From JAVJSU01 sp040219275 (lineage in GTDB: Bacteria > Chloroflexota > Anaerolineae > Aggregatilineales > Phototrophicaceae), in assembly GCA_040219275.1 (NCBI GenBank), contig JAVJSU010000039.1, positions 296,599 to 360,598 on the forward strand: a stretch of 64,000 nucleotides of DNA. Reading direction: 5' to 3'. Shown in pieces: positions 9,145-17,974 of this stretch. The position numbers were made by a program, and so were the translations under genes. Position 1 is the stretch's first letter. The number at the start of each line of letters is the position of its first letter. Under the pieces are notes generated by a model. The model was not told the origin of the DNA. It did no database searches and was given only the letters and a program-made list of their open reading frames with translations.

Positions 9145-10968
9145 TCAACCGCCCGGATCAAACACCAGCACGCTAATCATGATCGGCTCACCAATGTCAA
9201 TCTGACCGGGAGTGCGGAGTTGCCATGTGCCAGAAATCGGCACTACATTGCCATTCTCGACCTGCCCGCGATTGGGTGTTACACCTGTAAAGACAAGCTC
9301 AACCTCCGCACCCACTTCGACCACTTCACGGATGAAGATACGCGGTCCCGCATTGAAATCCTCGCCTTCTACAAACGTCAACGAGGTATTACGCTCCCAT
9401 GCACAATTACCGGAGTTTAACAGTGTAATGGTGCGCTCGTAGGTGGTGTTTGTCGTCACGAAACCGCCCGCTTCCCCATCTTCTGGCTCCTGAGAAATAA
9501 TCGCATAATCAAATTGACAGGCTTCAAACGTCGCTGTCCGATCAATCGCGGCGGTTAATGTTAAATTCGGAGTCGGTGTCGGGCTACCAATAGCAGTCGG
9601 CGTGCGCGTAGAAGATGGCGTGCGGGTCGGGGTTTGTGTCCGTGTTGGCGTTGGTGACGACACAACAATAACCACTTCTGTCGGCTCAGTCGTATCCGTC
9701 GCCGTCGCGGTGTTGGTCGCTGTTGGGGTTTCAGTCGCCGTAGCGGTGGCTGTATGTGTTGCCGTCGGTGTTTCGCTTGGTGTTGATGTAGCTGTAGCTG
9801 TAAGCGTCAATGTTGGTGTGGAGGTCGGCGTTTCACTCGCAAGGAATGCCACCGCAGGGAAAATGCCACTATTCGCACCTGCGACATACCCGCCAATGAC
9901 GATAATCCCGCCCACCAGCATCGCTAATAGCCACAACATCCAACGGCTAGACAAATCCGCATCTTCGGAATCACCAAATAAACCCGTCTGTGTAGACGTT
10001 TTCTTGGATGGCGTGTCGTAATCTCGAAAACGCATCGTCGGACGATCAATCGTCGAACTAGACGCACTCAATGGTCTTATCGGCACCACAACCGGGGGCG
10101 GTTCATCCGTCTGCGGAACGTTGCCTTCCGCCAGATCGGTCTCAAAATCTTCAATATCTTCAATAACTTCGCTCGCCGTCTGATAACGAGTATCGAGGTC
10201 TTTTGCCATCAACTTTTCAATGATGTCATCAATCCTGCTTGGCAAGGTCGAATTCGCCATTGACGCAGAGGGAATCGCCTCGTTGACATGCTTGAGGATC
10301 AGCGCGAGGGGGGTATCGGCATCATAAGGTAATTCACCCGTCACCATCTGATACAAAATAACGCCAAGCGCATACAAATCTGAGCGTTCATCGCCGGTTT
10401 CGCCCACACCCTGTTCTGGTGCCATATATGCAGGTGTGCCGATTAACCCACCCGTGATGGTAAACTGTGAGCCTGTCACAATCTTGGCGATACCAAAATC
10501 GGTCAGCACGACCCGATCATTCTCGGTTTTATCCAGCATCAAGTTCGCTGGTTTCACATCACGATGAATCATACCTGCACGATGGGCGTATGAAAGCGCA
10601 CTCGCAGACTCACGGATAATCCGCAAAGATTCTGCCAGCGGGAGCGTCTCACCCTTCGCGTTGGTTTCGGTCAGGCGATCTTTGAGGGTGACCCCATCAA
10701 TCATTTCCATGACCATATAATAACTGCCATCGTCAGGTTCAAAGTCAAAATCATACACCTGAACAATATGCGCGTGTTTTAAGCGGGCAATGTGTTGTGC
10801 TTCACGTTCGAAACGGCTTTTAAATTCAGGGTCATCAGCGAGGAAGCTATGTAATACCTTGATGGCAACGTAACGGTCTAGGCTAGCGTGGTACGCCCGG
10901 TACACTTCCGCCATGCCGCCACGTCCCAGCCGTTCGATGATCTCATATTTACCTAATTTTCGATTCAC
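9145..10968 (-). CDS. Membrane Ser/Thr protein kinase with NBR1-type Ig domain
   Basis: 607 residues from a GTG at 10968, read as MNRKLGKYEII. A longer in-frame reading from a TTG at 11001 is rejected because those codons lie in the T run of a terminator. The kinase domain (about 8-265) is complete: GRGGMAEVYRA, VAIKVL, HRDVKPANLMLD, DFGIAK and GTPAYMAPEQ. A transmembrane helix (about 345-367) is followed by an extracellular Thr/Pro/Ala stalk of some 85 residues, then a C-terminal Ig-like domain of the NBR1 type (about 485-607: ITLLNSGNCAWERNTSL, FVEGEDF). The layout resembles PknB-like receptors, with the Ig domain as likely sensor. A bacterial kinase with this outer domain fits Chloroflexota. 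Confidence 0.88.
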   Translation of the reverse strand: MNRKLGKYEIIERLGRGGMAEVYRAYHASLDRYVAIKVLHSFLADDPEFKSRFEREAQHIARLKHAHIVQVYDFDFEPDDGSYYMVMEMIDGVTLKDRLTETNAKGETLPLAESLRIIRESASALSYAHRAGMIHRDVKPANLMLDKTENDRVVLTDFGIAKIVTGSQFTITGGLIGTPAYMAPEQGVGETGDERSDLYALGVILYQMVTGELPYDADTPLALILKHVNEAIPSASMANSTLPSRIDDIIEKLMAKDLDTRYQTASEVIEDIEDFETDLAEGNVPQTDEPPPVVVPIRPLSASSSTIDRPTMRFRDYDTPSKKTSTQTGLFGDSEDADLSSRWMLWLLAMLVGGIIVIGGYVAGANSGIFPAVAFLASETPTSTPTLTLTATATSTPSETPTATHTATATATETPTATNTATATDTTEPTEVVIVVSSPTPTRTQTPTRTPSSTRTPTAIGSPTPTPNLTLTAAIDRTATFEACQFDYAIISQEPEDGEAGGFVTTNTTYERTITLLNSGNCAWERNTSLTFVEGEDFNAGPRIFIREVVEVGAEVELVFTGVTPNRGQVENGNVVPISGTWQLRTPGQIDIGEPIMISVLVFDPGG

Positions 10969-10990
10969 GAGCAGGTCATGCCTTACATGC

Positions 10991-11025
10991 AAAAAAAGCA
11001 AAGCCGAGAAGTGTATTCCCGGCTA
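10991..11025 (-). terminator. Intrinsic terminator of the fumarase/aspartase gene
   Basis: On the minus strand an AGCCGGG/CTCGGCT stem with one mismatch and a 10-base loop is followed within 5 bases by seven T residues. It lies 76 bases after the stop at 11101 and just before the kinase start, so it separates the two transcripts. Confidence 0.6.
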
Positions 11026-11100
11026 GTATACTGCATATCATGGGGACTCTCAATTGAGAAACCCACCTATCTACGTACGATTCACCCTCGCGATGGCAAT

Positions 11101-12501
11101 TTAGGCGATGCCACCCTCGGTCATTGACCGTGCATCAAGGGCTTTATCAAGCTCTTCTTCGCTCATCAAACCGAGTTCCAGCACAACCTCACGCACGCTC
11201 TTATTTTGGGCAAGTGCCTTCTTGGCGACTTCTGCGCCTTTGTTGTAGCCAATAATCGGGTTCAATGCCGTCACAAGGATCGGATTACGTGAAAGCCAGC
11301 TTTCCGCACGTTCTGTATTGGCGGTCAACCCGATAATCAACTTATCGGTAAATGCCGTCACCGAGCCAATCATCACCTGAATCATCTCGTTTAGATTATG
11401 GGAGATAATCGGCATCATCACGTTCAATTCAAACTGCCCTGCCGCGCCCGCCATATTGACCGCCGTGTCACACCCGATGATGTGATACATTGACTGATTG
11501 AGCATTTCCGCCAGCACCGGATTGACCTTACCGGGCATAATGGACGATCCGGGTTGGACTGTCGGGCAGGTCAATTCGGCAATACCTGTGGTTGGACCCG
11601 CGGAAAGCAACCGGATGTCATTAGAGATACGGGTAAAATCCATCGCCACATTCCGCAACACCGCGCTAAAGAAAACAGGGTCTTGCATGGATTGCATGGA
11701 TTCAAACAGATCGTCAGATTCGTAAAGTTGAATACCCGTCAATTCGGTCAGTTTCTTGACCATCCGGCTGTGATATTCGGGATGGGCGTTCAAGCCTGTG
11801 CCCGCCGCTGTACCGCCAATGCCCAGACGACGCAGACCTTCCGCCGCAAATTTAACCTTCTCAATTTGGCGCGACACTGCGGTGCTCCATGCGCCCACTT
11901 CCTGCCCCAATGTCACCGGAACGGCATCCTGCAAATGGGTACGCCCCGTCTTGATAACATCTTTCCAGTTATCGGCATTTTTGCGATTTTCGTCCACAAA
12001 ATGCTGAAGCGCGTCAATCAATTCTTGCAAACGCCACAACGCACCCAAACGGATCGCCGTCGGGATGGTGTCGTTGGTGCTCTGCGCCATATTGACGTGA
12101 TCGTTCGGGTTGATGGGCTTGCCGGTGTCTTGCAGTTTATAGCCCAGAATTTCATTGGCACGGTTCGCCATCACTTCGTTGACGTTCATGTTGTGGCTCG
12201 TGCCTGCACCCGCCTGAAACGGATCCACCACAAAATGCTCACGGAATTGCCCGCCGAGAATTTCTTCCCCTGCCTGAATGATCGCATCCGCGAGTTCAGG
12301 CTCAAGCAAACCGAGGTCTTTATGCACTTCTGCGGCGGCGCGTTTAATCATCACCATGCTCCACACAAACGCCGGATAGGGCTTCATGCCGGTGATCGGG
12401 AAATTCTGCAATGCACGCTGGGTCTGTGCGGCATAATAAGCATTTTTGGGAACACGCACCTCGCCCAAAGAATCTTTTTCTACGCGATAATCTTCACTCA
12501 T
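11101..12501 (-). CDS. Class II fumarase / aspartate ammonia-lyase family enzyme
   Basis: 466 residues, the usual length of the family. The superfamily signature GSSIMPGKVNP is present with the catalytic serine loop, as are TSHNMNVNEV, QSTNDTIPTAI, TGRTHLQDAVPVT and GGTAAGTGLNAHPEY. These enzymes add or remove water or ammonia across fumarate. Features point both ways: YAAQTQRALQNFPITG and TGLNAHPEY are fumarase-like, while QSTND and the C-terminus KSVREVVLELG resemble aspartase. Fumarase of the TCA cycle is the simpler reading; aspartase is the alternative. AAGGAGA precedes the ATG. The gene is monocistronic, with its own terminator. Confidence 0.8.
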   Translation of the reverse strand: MSEDYRVEKDSLGEVRVPKNAYYAAQTQRALQNFPITGMKPYPAFVWSMVMIKRAAAEVHKDLGLLEPELADAIIQAGEEILGGQFREHFVVDPFQAGAGTSHNMNVNEVMANRANEILGYKLQDTGKPINPNDHVNMAQSTNDTIPTAIRLGALWRLQELIDALQHFVDENRKNADNWKDVIKTGRTHLQDAVPVTLGQEVGAWSTAVSRQIEKVKFAAEGLRRLGIGGTAAGTGLNAHPEYHSRMVKKLTELTGIQLYESDDLFESMQSMQDPVFFSAVLRNVAMDFTRISNDIRLLSAGPTTGIAELTCPTVQPGSSIMPGKVNPVLAEMLNQSMYHIIGCDTAVNMAGAAGQFELNVMMPIISHNLNEMIQVMIGSVTAFTDKLIIGLTANTERAESWLSRNPILVTALNPIIGYNKGAEVAKKALAQNKSVREVVLELGLMSEEELDKALDARSMTEGGIA

Positions 12502-12645
12502 AACGATTGTCTCCTTGTGAAATCAAACATTTCTTTAGTCTAAATCAACCTTGCCCCGTTAAACCAGTGAATAAACTCACTAAAAATTCACTATGTTCGC
12601 CTTTTATCAGCGCGTCATGACCATCTGTTTTACGTAATCACGCAA

Positions 12646-12678
12646 TAAAAAAGGCGCTACAGTGTATTGTAGCGCCTT
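12646..12678 (-). terminator. Intrinsic terminator of the superoxide dismutase gene
   Basis: AAGGCGCTACA and TGTAGCGCCTT form a perfect 11-base stem around a 6-base loop, 20 bases after the sod stop. On the minus strand the stem ends in a run of six T. Confidence 0.9.
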
Positions 12679-12698
12679 CGGAAAGCGTTGTGAACAGC

Positions 12699-13307
12699 CT
12701 AGCTAGCGGCGGCGTAAAGTTCGCCGACCTTCGCCCAGTTGACCACGTTCCAGAATGCGGAGATGTAGTCAGGACGACGGTTCTGATAATTCAGGTAATA
12801 CGCATGTTCCCACACGTCGATACCGAGGATGGGGGTCTTGCCTTCCATCAGCGGGGTATCCTGATTTGGGGTGGATGTGACGCTAACGCTACCGTCAGAT
12901 TCGACAACCAACCATGCCCAACCGGAACCAAAACGGGTCGCGGCGGCTTTGGCGAATGCCTCTTTAAAAGCATCAAAGCCACCAAACGCGCTGTTGATCG
13001 CGTCTGCAAGAGCGCCACTCGGTGCGCCACCGGCGTTCGGACCTAGAATCTCCCAGAACAAACTGTGATTGGCGAAACCACCACCGTTGTTGCGGACTGC
13101 GGTTTGCTTGTCTGCGGGGAGTTTGTCCAGGTTTGCGAGAATTTCTTCGATGGATTTGTTTGCCCATTCTGTACCTTCCAGGGCGGCGTTGAGGTTGTTG
13201 GTATAACCGGCATGATGCTTGTCATGATGAATACTCATTGTGCGAGCATCGATATTCGGTTCGAGTGCATCTTCAGCATAGGGAAGGGCTGGTAATTCAA
13301 AAGCCAT
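12699..13307 (-). CDS. sodA: Superoxide dismutase, Mn-type (Fe/Mn family)
   Basis: 202 residues, full length. The metal ligands are His27 (IHHDKHH), His81 (ANHSLFW), Asp164 and His168 (DVWEHAYY). Gln149 in TPNQDTP and the GGGFANHS stretch fit the manganese-using branch rather than iron, although cambialistic enzymes exist. It dismutates superoxide to peroxide and oxygen in the cytoplasm; no signal peptide is present. GAAGGAGATC precedes the ATG. It is monocistronic and divergent from the EamA transporter pair. An aerobic or oxygen-exposed host is implied. Confidence 0.95.
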   Translation of the reverse strand: MAFELPALPYAEDALEPNIDARTMSIHHDKHHAGYTNNLNAALEGTEWANKSIEEILANLDKLPADKQTAVRNNGGGFANHSLFWEILGPNAGGAPSGALADAINSAFGGFDAFKEAFAKAAATRFGSGWAWLVVESDGSVSVTSTPNQDTPLMEGKTPILGIDVWEHAYYLNYQNRRPDYISAFWNVVNWAKVGELYAAAS

Positions 13308-13429
13308 GTGTGATCTCCTTCATGAATGTAAGGTTCAAGGGTTTATATAAAAGTAACCATTTCAATATTAGCCTGTGGGTGTAAGAATTTGATTAGACGA
13401 ACGGACAATTATTGATGAGAGTACGGTTA

Positions 13430-13515
13430 ATAATACCAACCATGTGAATGGGAGTCATCTATTTTGCCATTTTCATGCATCATATTTATGACTCGCTTAA
13501 ACCTGATTGGTATAA
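13430..13515. repeat. Imperfect inverted repeat in the sod/EamA divergent region
   Basis: Two arms of about 31 bases, roughly 70% matched by eye, flank a centre of about 24 bases. The best-matched parts are ATACCAA with TTGGTAT at the outside and GAGTCAT with ATGACTC at the inside. It sits in the 251-base gap between two divergent genes, so it is not an ordinary terminator. It could be a decayed MITE-like element or a regulatory structure. Confidence 0.4.
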
Positions 13516-13558
13516 CAACAAATTGCCCCATCCCGCGCTATAGTCTACAGGATACTGA

Positions 13559-14518
13559 ATGACAGAAATCACAGAAGCACTGCCCGTACCCAGTGAGGAA
13601 ATCCATGAAGAAACCCCACCCCGCGCCTATTTAGTGCTGGTCATTGGTATTCTCGCGGTGGCATTGGCGGCAATTTTGATCCGTCTGGCACAAGCCGAAG
13701 CGATGCCCTCGCTGTTAATCGCCGCAGGACGCTTGATTCTCGCCGCGCTTATTTTAACACCCGCAACCCTACGCAACCCGATGTTCATGAAGCAGATTCG
13801 GGCACTCACGCGCTTTGAGGGACTACTCATTGGCATTTCTGGTTTGTTTCTGGCGATGCACTTCGCTTCGTGGGTCACTTCACTGGAATACACAACAGTG
13901 CTCATTAGCGTTGTACTGGTCACAACCTCATCAATCTGGGTGGCATTGATGGAAGTCTTCTTGCTCAGGGGTCGTCTAGCGAATAGCGTCATTGTCGGTC
14001 TAGTGATTGTCCTCATCGGGAGCATCGTCATTGGCTCAGGCAGTGGCATCGCAAATGGTTCAAGTGGCGATCAGCTCTACGGGGGATTACTGGCGGCATT
14101 CGGCGCATTGACCGTCGCCGTTTATATGATTATCGGTAAACGTTTACGCCCAAAATTATCGCTCATTCCGTATATCTGGATGGTCTATGGCACGGCGGCA
14201 ATCATCCTATCCATCGCGTTGCTCGTCACCGCCACACCCATCACCGGATTTAGTACAGAAGGCTACCTGTGGCTGGTCGCCCTTGCGCTCATTCCGCAAC
14301 TCGTCGGGCATTCTTCGCTCAATTATGCGCTGGGCTACTTACCGGCAACCTTTGTCAGCATCGCCACGCAAGCAGAACCGATTGGTAGTGCGATCATTGC
14401 CTATTTTGTGTTCACGGAAATTCCGGATATCTGGCAAATTATCGGGAGCGTGGTCATTTTAGGCGGGGTAATCTTCGCCTCAGTAGGACAGAACAGAGCA
14501 AATAACAGGAGCAAGTAA
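13559..14518 (+). CDS. EamA/DMT-family transporter, first of a pair
   Basis: 319 residues with about ten hydrophobic helices, the pattern of the drug/metabolite transporter (EamA) family: two five-helix repeats. The second half opens with a GGLLAAFGALTVAVYMIIGKR helix and contains YIWMVYG, shared exactly with the next gene. These proteins export or exchange small metabolites, amino acids or drugs across the membrane. The substrate cannot be read from sequence. AGGA precedes the ATG. The next gene starts 4 bases after its stop, so the two are translated from one message. Confidence 0.85.
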   Translation: MTEITEALPVPSEEIHEETPPRAYLVLVIGILAVALAAILIRLAQAEAMPSLLIAAGRLILAALILTPATLRNPMFMKQIRALTRFEGLLIGISGLFLAMHFASWVTSLEYTTVLISVVLVTTSSIWVALMEVFLLRGRLANSVIVGLVIVLIGSIVIGSGSGIANGSSGDQLYGGLLAAFGALTVAVYMIIGKRLRPKLSLIPYIWMVYGTAAIILSIALLVTATPITGFSTEGYLWLVALALIPQLVGHSSLNYALGYLPATFVSIATQAEPIGSAIIAYFVFTEIPDIWQIIGSVVILGGVIFASVGQNRANNRSK

Positions 14519-14522
14519 AGCA

Positions 14523-15485
14523 TTGTCTTCAACAACAATCAGTACCGCATCATCCACATCAACCGACCTCCCCAACGAAAAGATCGGCTACAGTGCACTC
14601 GTCATCGTCATTGCCGCCGGTGCCATCGGACCGATTGTTATTCGTATGGCATTGGGTGAAGGTGTTAGCCCAATCAGCATTGTAGCAATGCGGCTACTAT
14701 TAGCCACCATAATCCTCACACCATTTGTCTTACGCAATTACCGGGAACAGGTTCGACTGGTCACCCGTCGTCAATTGATCTTAATTGCATTGTCAGGTTT
14801 CTGGTTGGCAGTCCATTTTATGGGATTCACCGGATCCCTAAATAAAACCAGCGTGTTGATGACAACGGTGATCGTCGCCACCAACCCCCTGTGGGCGGCA
14901 ATTCTGGAGGCAGTGTTCTTACGGACTAGAGCACATTCGCTCGTCTGGATCGGGATTGCTTGTGCCATCATTGGCGGTGCGGTGATCGCATTCGGTGGCA
15001 CGGGGGCAGTCTTAAACAATCCTGATCCGCTAGGCGGCGGGCTTCTCGCACTTTTGGGGGCAATTGCCAGCGCGATCTATTTATTGATCGGACGCAGTGT
15101 ACAGACCCGTATCTCCCTGATTCCGTATATCTGGATGGTTTACGGATTCGCCGCCCTCACCGCAACAACATTCTCTATCCTTAGCGGCAATTCCTTAACA
15201 GGCTACAGTGCCGCTGGCTATTTCTGGGTAGTCGTGATTACGTTTCTGTTGCAATTGCTCACACACGGCTCAATTAATCTCGCCTTGCGCTATTTCGCCG
15301 CTACCTATGTCAGCATATTTTTGCAAGTTTCCGTTATCGGCAATGTATTCTTTGCGTTCATATTCTTTGACGAAGTGCCTAAAGAACTCCAACTGATTGG
15401 CGCGGCAACCGTTATTATTGGTGTGATTCTGGCGACAATCGGAAGAGGACGACGACAAGCGAAAAACCTAATAAAAGAGGCGTAG
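14523..15485 (+). CDS. EamA/DMT-family transporter, second of a pair
   Basis: 320 residues starting at TTG 14523 with AGGAG about 11 bases upstream; there is no ATG near. It has about ten transmembrane helices and is clearly a paralogue of the preceding gene: both share IPYIWMVYG, GGLLA and an HF..F..SL..T.VL motif. Tandem duplication is likely. Most EamA proteins work alone or as homodimers, so a heteromeric pair is only a possibility. Its stop lies inside the stem of the converging terminator. Confidence 0.85.
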   Translation: MSSTTISTASSTSTDLPNEKIGYSALVIVIAAGAIGPIVIRMALGEGVSPISIVAMRLLLATIILTPFVLRNYREQVRLVTRRQLILIALSGFWLAVHFMGFTGSLNKTSVLMTTVIVATNPLWAAILEAVFLRTRAHSLVWIGIACAIIGGAVIAFGGTGAVLNNPDPLGGGLLALLGAIASAIYLLIGRSVQTRISLIPYIWMVYGFAALTATTFSILSGNSLTGYSAAGYFWVVVITFLLQLLTHGSINLALRYFAATYVSIFLQVSVIGNVFFAFIFFDEVPKELQLIGAATVIIGVILATIGRGRRQAKNLIKEA

Positions 15486-15506
15486 GATCGCCTGCCCTAC
15501 GCCTCT
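15476..15506 (-). terminator. Intrinsic terminator overlapping the end of the second EamA gene
   Basis: AGAGGCGTAGG and CCTACGCCTCT form a perfect stem with a 9-base loop. The T-rich tail (TCTTTTATT) is on the minus strand, so it mainly ends the nadD/solute-binding transcript. The last three codons of the EamA gene lie inside the stem. Confidence 0.75.
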
Positions 15507-15539
15507 ATAGTCAGCGCTCATAAATCGGAGAATCGTAGA

Positions 15540-17309
15540 TTATGAACCGAGCGAATAACCGAGATAAGTACTTGATCCGGGCCAGACTTCAAACGTCGGG
15601 ATGTCTTCCGGCAACATGAGCGGTTGCAACAGTTGCCTCAACGTACCATCGAGCACCAATTCTTGCAGGGAATATTCCAGCAACAACCGGAAGTCAATGT
15701 CATTGCGCGGCACAGCCATATATAAATAGGTCTGGCTATACCACGGCATCGGCGCTCCACGATCCTCTGCCGTCGTCAGACGCAACCCTTGCGGAAATGC
15801 TTGCGCGTGTGGCAACAGACGGATGCTATCCCCAAAAGCGACCTCTGCCTCACCTTCTTCAAGAATCGTAAAGGCGATGTCCTGCTCCCTCACCTGTAAA
15901 ATCTCAATTGAAACTGGCACCGTTCCGGCAATTTCTACCGCACGGGTAGCCGCTGTAGGTTCATTATTTGGCGTAGCGACGGTCTGCCCACCGCGCAAAC
16001 CGGAGAAATTATTGACATCATCATTCGCCTGCACCAACAAACGCTCACCGCGAAGCAAGTAATACGTCGTGAAGTCCACAACCTCAGATTGTGCCCAATC
16101 CGACTGCACATTGACGGCAATATCCGCCTGCCCATTCGCCACAAATTCCAGCGGATTATTTGCGCTATTCGGCACAAATTCCACGTTCACGCCCCAGCGA
16201 GAAGCCATCTCGCCGATCAATGCACGGTGAAAGGTATCCAGACGGCGATCACTTTCCGGTGCATCAGAATCAGCCGTCACGCCGATTAACCCTGCCACGC
16301 GGATCGTCCCGGTAGATTGCATCTGCGGAATCACATATTGATCGGGGAAAGGAATGTCAGTGCCAAATTGTGCGGGCGTGGGAGCGTCTTCACCTAGATT
16401 CAGCCATGGCGGGGTTAGGTCATACGTCCCGCCCGGAAAATGTACCTGATAAATTTCCTGCATCCGTCCGGTAGAGGTCAAATATTGCAGAGTCCGGTTC
16501 ACCAGATTCCGCATGTTCGCGTCCTGCCGTTGGATGGCAATCGTATGCGGTTCAAGTTGGAGGGCTTCGTCAAGCACGCGGATCGTATCCGGTTGGGCTT
16601 CACTGACCAGAAGCAAACGGGCGGAAGTTTCCACCACCCCATCAATCTGCCCCTGCGCCAGCGCGGAATACGCACGATCTAGCGTCAGAAAGGTTTGCAC
16701 ATTCACGCCAACGCCACTGCGTCTCTGCCAGTCAACAACCGCGCCCTCACCCGGCGTACCGATTACCACGCCTAAAGTACGCCCGCCTAACTCCGCCGGA
16801 GTAGTAACCGGGTCATCAACGCGCACCATCACATGCTGACCGCCGAGATAATACGTCTGGCTAAATTCAAAACGGTTGTCATATTCACGCCGATGCACAA
16901 ATGCACCCGCGATAAAATCTACCGCGCCATCACGGAGCATATCCGCAGAACGATCCACGTCACGCGTTACCTGTACAAATTCGACGGGAAGCCCCCATGT
17001 ATCACCGATACTACGGGCGACATCAGCATCATAGCCACTGACTTCGCCACGAATATTCAATTCCCCGAACGGCGGCGCATTATAGAGGATGCCCACCCGC
17101 AAAACCTCGCTGGATTGCAAGCGTGCAACCACAGAGTCTGACGGCAGGATTTCAAAATCCCCATCACCGGCAAACGGCACGGGCGTAGGTGGCACCAACG
17201 TCGGCGCGGGGGCTTGCTGACGTTCAATAGCATCGCCAGCCATCAGCACACCGCTTAACAGCACACCGGCAACCAGCAAACTTAGTAAGAGAAAGAGTCG
17301 TCGCATCAA
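15540..17309 (-). CDS. Secreted protein with two fused family-3 solute-binding domains
   Basis: 589 residues with a signal peptide (RLFLLLSLLVAGVLLSGVLMA). Two SBP_bac_3 (PBP type 2) domains lie in tandem, about 65-295 and 335-570. The first shows LRVGILYNAPPFGELN..GEVSGYDADVARSI and AVDFIAGAFVHRREYDNRFEFSQTYY; the second IRVAGLIGV, FHRALIGEMASRW and ADIAVNVQSDWAQSEVVDFT. Such domains capture amino acids or similar polar ligands for ABC uptake, and usually occur singly with about 250 residues. There is no permease gene nearby and no transmembrane or signalling domain, so it may act as an orphan sensor or binder. It begins 12 bases after the nadD stop. Confidence 0.8.
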   Translation of the reverse strand: MMRRLFLLLSLLVAGVLLSGVLMAGDAIERQQAPAPTLVPPTPVPFAGDGDFEILPSDSVVARLQSSEVLRVGILYNAPPFGELNIRGEVSGYDADVARSIGDTWGLPVEFVQVTRDVDRSADMLRDGAVDFIAGAFVHRREYDNRFEFSQTYYLGGQHVMVRVDDPVTTPAELGGRTLGVVIGTPGEGAVVDWQRRSGVGVNVQTFLTLDRAYSALAQGQIDGVVETSARLLLVSEAQPDTIRVLDEALQLEPHTIAIQRQDANMRNLVNRTLQYLTSTGRMQEIYQVHFPGGTYDLTPPWLNLGEDAPTPAQFGTDIPFPDQYVIPQMQSTGTIRVAGLIGVTADSDAPESDRRLDTFHRALIGEMASRWGVNVEFVPNSANNPLEFVANGQADIAVNVQSDWAQSEVVDFTTYYLLRGERLLVQANDDVNNFSGLRGGQTVATPNNEPTAATRAVEIAGTVPVSIEILQVREQDIAFTILEEGEAEVAFGDSIRLLPHAQAFPQGLRLTTAEDRGAPMPWYSQTYLYMAVPRNDIDFRLLLEYSLQELVLDGTLRQLLQPLMLPEDIPTFEVWPGSSTYLGYSLGS

Positions 17310-17321
17310 GGTTACTTGTCC

Positions 17322-17939
17322 TTAAGGCTTATATAACTTGTGTTCCTCGATGTATTCTAGTACAGGTTGCGGCACCATGTAACGGACACTTTTTCCGTTC
17401 ATCAGGCGGTCAACAATATCGGTGGAGGAAAATTCGATCAACGGGGAGGTCAACATAATGGTATGATTCTCTAAATCGGGGATGATATTGCCGTGCATAT
17501 TCGCCCGCAAATCACTGCCATCCACACCGGGACGGCGCATCACCGCAACGGCGAGTTTTGCCGTTGTGAACAATTCCTGCGGGCGTTCCCAGTTCGGCAA
17601 ATCACGGAACACATCCCCACCCATGATGAAAAATAATTCAGCGTTCGGGTTTTGTTCTTGCAGAATGCGGATCGTATCTATCGTAAAATGTGGACCCGGA
17701 CGGTCAATATCCACGCGGGAAATTTCAAATTGTGGATTGTCATCCAACACGGCTTCCAGCATCGCCAGCCGATCCTCCACAGAGGTGCGCGTGCCACTTT
17801 TATGTGGTGGCACCCCTGCGGGAACGAACAACACTTTGTCCAGTGCTAACTGTTCATAAGCATGTTGAGCAAGAATCAGATGTGCGCTGTGGGGCGGGTC
17901 AAATGTACCGCCAAGAATTCCAAGGCGCATCTTCTTCAT
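17322..17939 (-). CDS. nadD: Nicotinate-nucleotide adenylyltransferase
   Basis: 205 residues. It joins nicotinate mononucleotide and ATP into deamido-NAD in NAD synthesis. The nucleotidyltransferase motif is GGTFDPPHSAH near the N-terminus, followed by LFVPAGVPPHK, ISRVDIDRPGPHFTIDTI, FIMGGDVFRDLPNW and the C-terminal FSSTDIVDRL, the ISSTxIR-type motif. Length and motifs match NadD well. It is in an operon after obgE, a frequent arrangement in bacteria where obgE, nadD and rsfS cluster. No rsfS gene follows here; the next gene is the solute-binding protein. Confidence 0.92.
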   Translation of the reverse strand: MKKMRLGILGGTFDPPHSAHLILAQHAYEQLALDKVLFVPAGVPPHKSGTRTSVEDRLAMLEAVLDDNPQFEISRVDIDRPGPHFTIDTIRILQEQNPNAELFFIMGGDVFRDLPNWERPQELFTTAKLAVAVMRRPGVDGSDLRANMHGNIIPDLENHTIMLTSPLIEFSSTDIVDRLMNGKSVRYMVPQPVLEYIEEHKLYKP

Positions 17940-17974
17940 ATCAACCTCAATTCTGCAACATTGTTTACGCTAAA

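Noticed and set aside
9602..10021. Valine/alanine-rich open frame on the plus strand
   Set aside because: It is the antisense reading of the Thr/Pro/Ala stalk of the kinase; the repeat opens both strands.
10969..11001. N-terminal extension of the kinase from a TTG at 11001
   Set aside because: The first codons are the T run of the terminator of the upstream gene; a GTG at 10968 begins the conserved LGKYEII.
11554..12543. Long plus-strand open frame of 329 codons
   Set aside because: It is antisense to the class II fumarase/aspartase gene, has no ribosome site and its composition (many His, Arg, Cys) is not protein-like.
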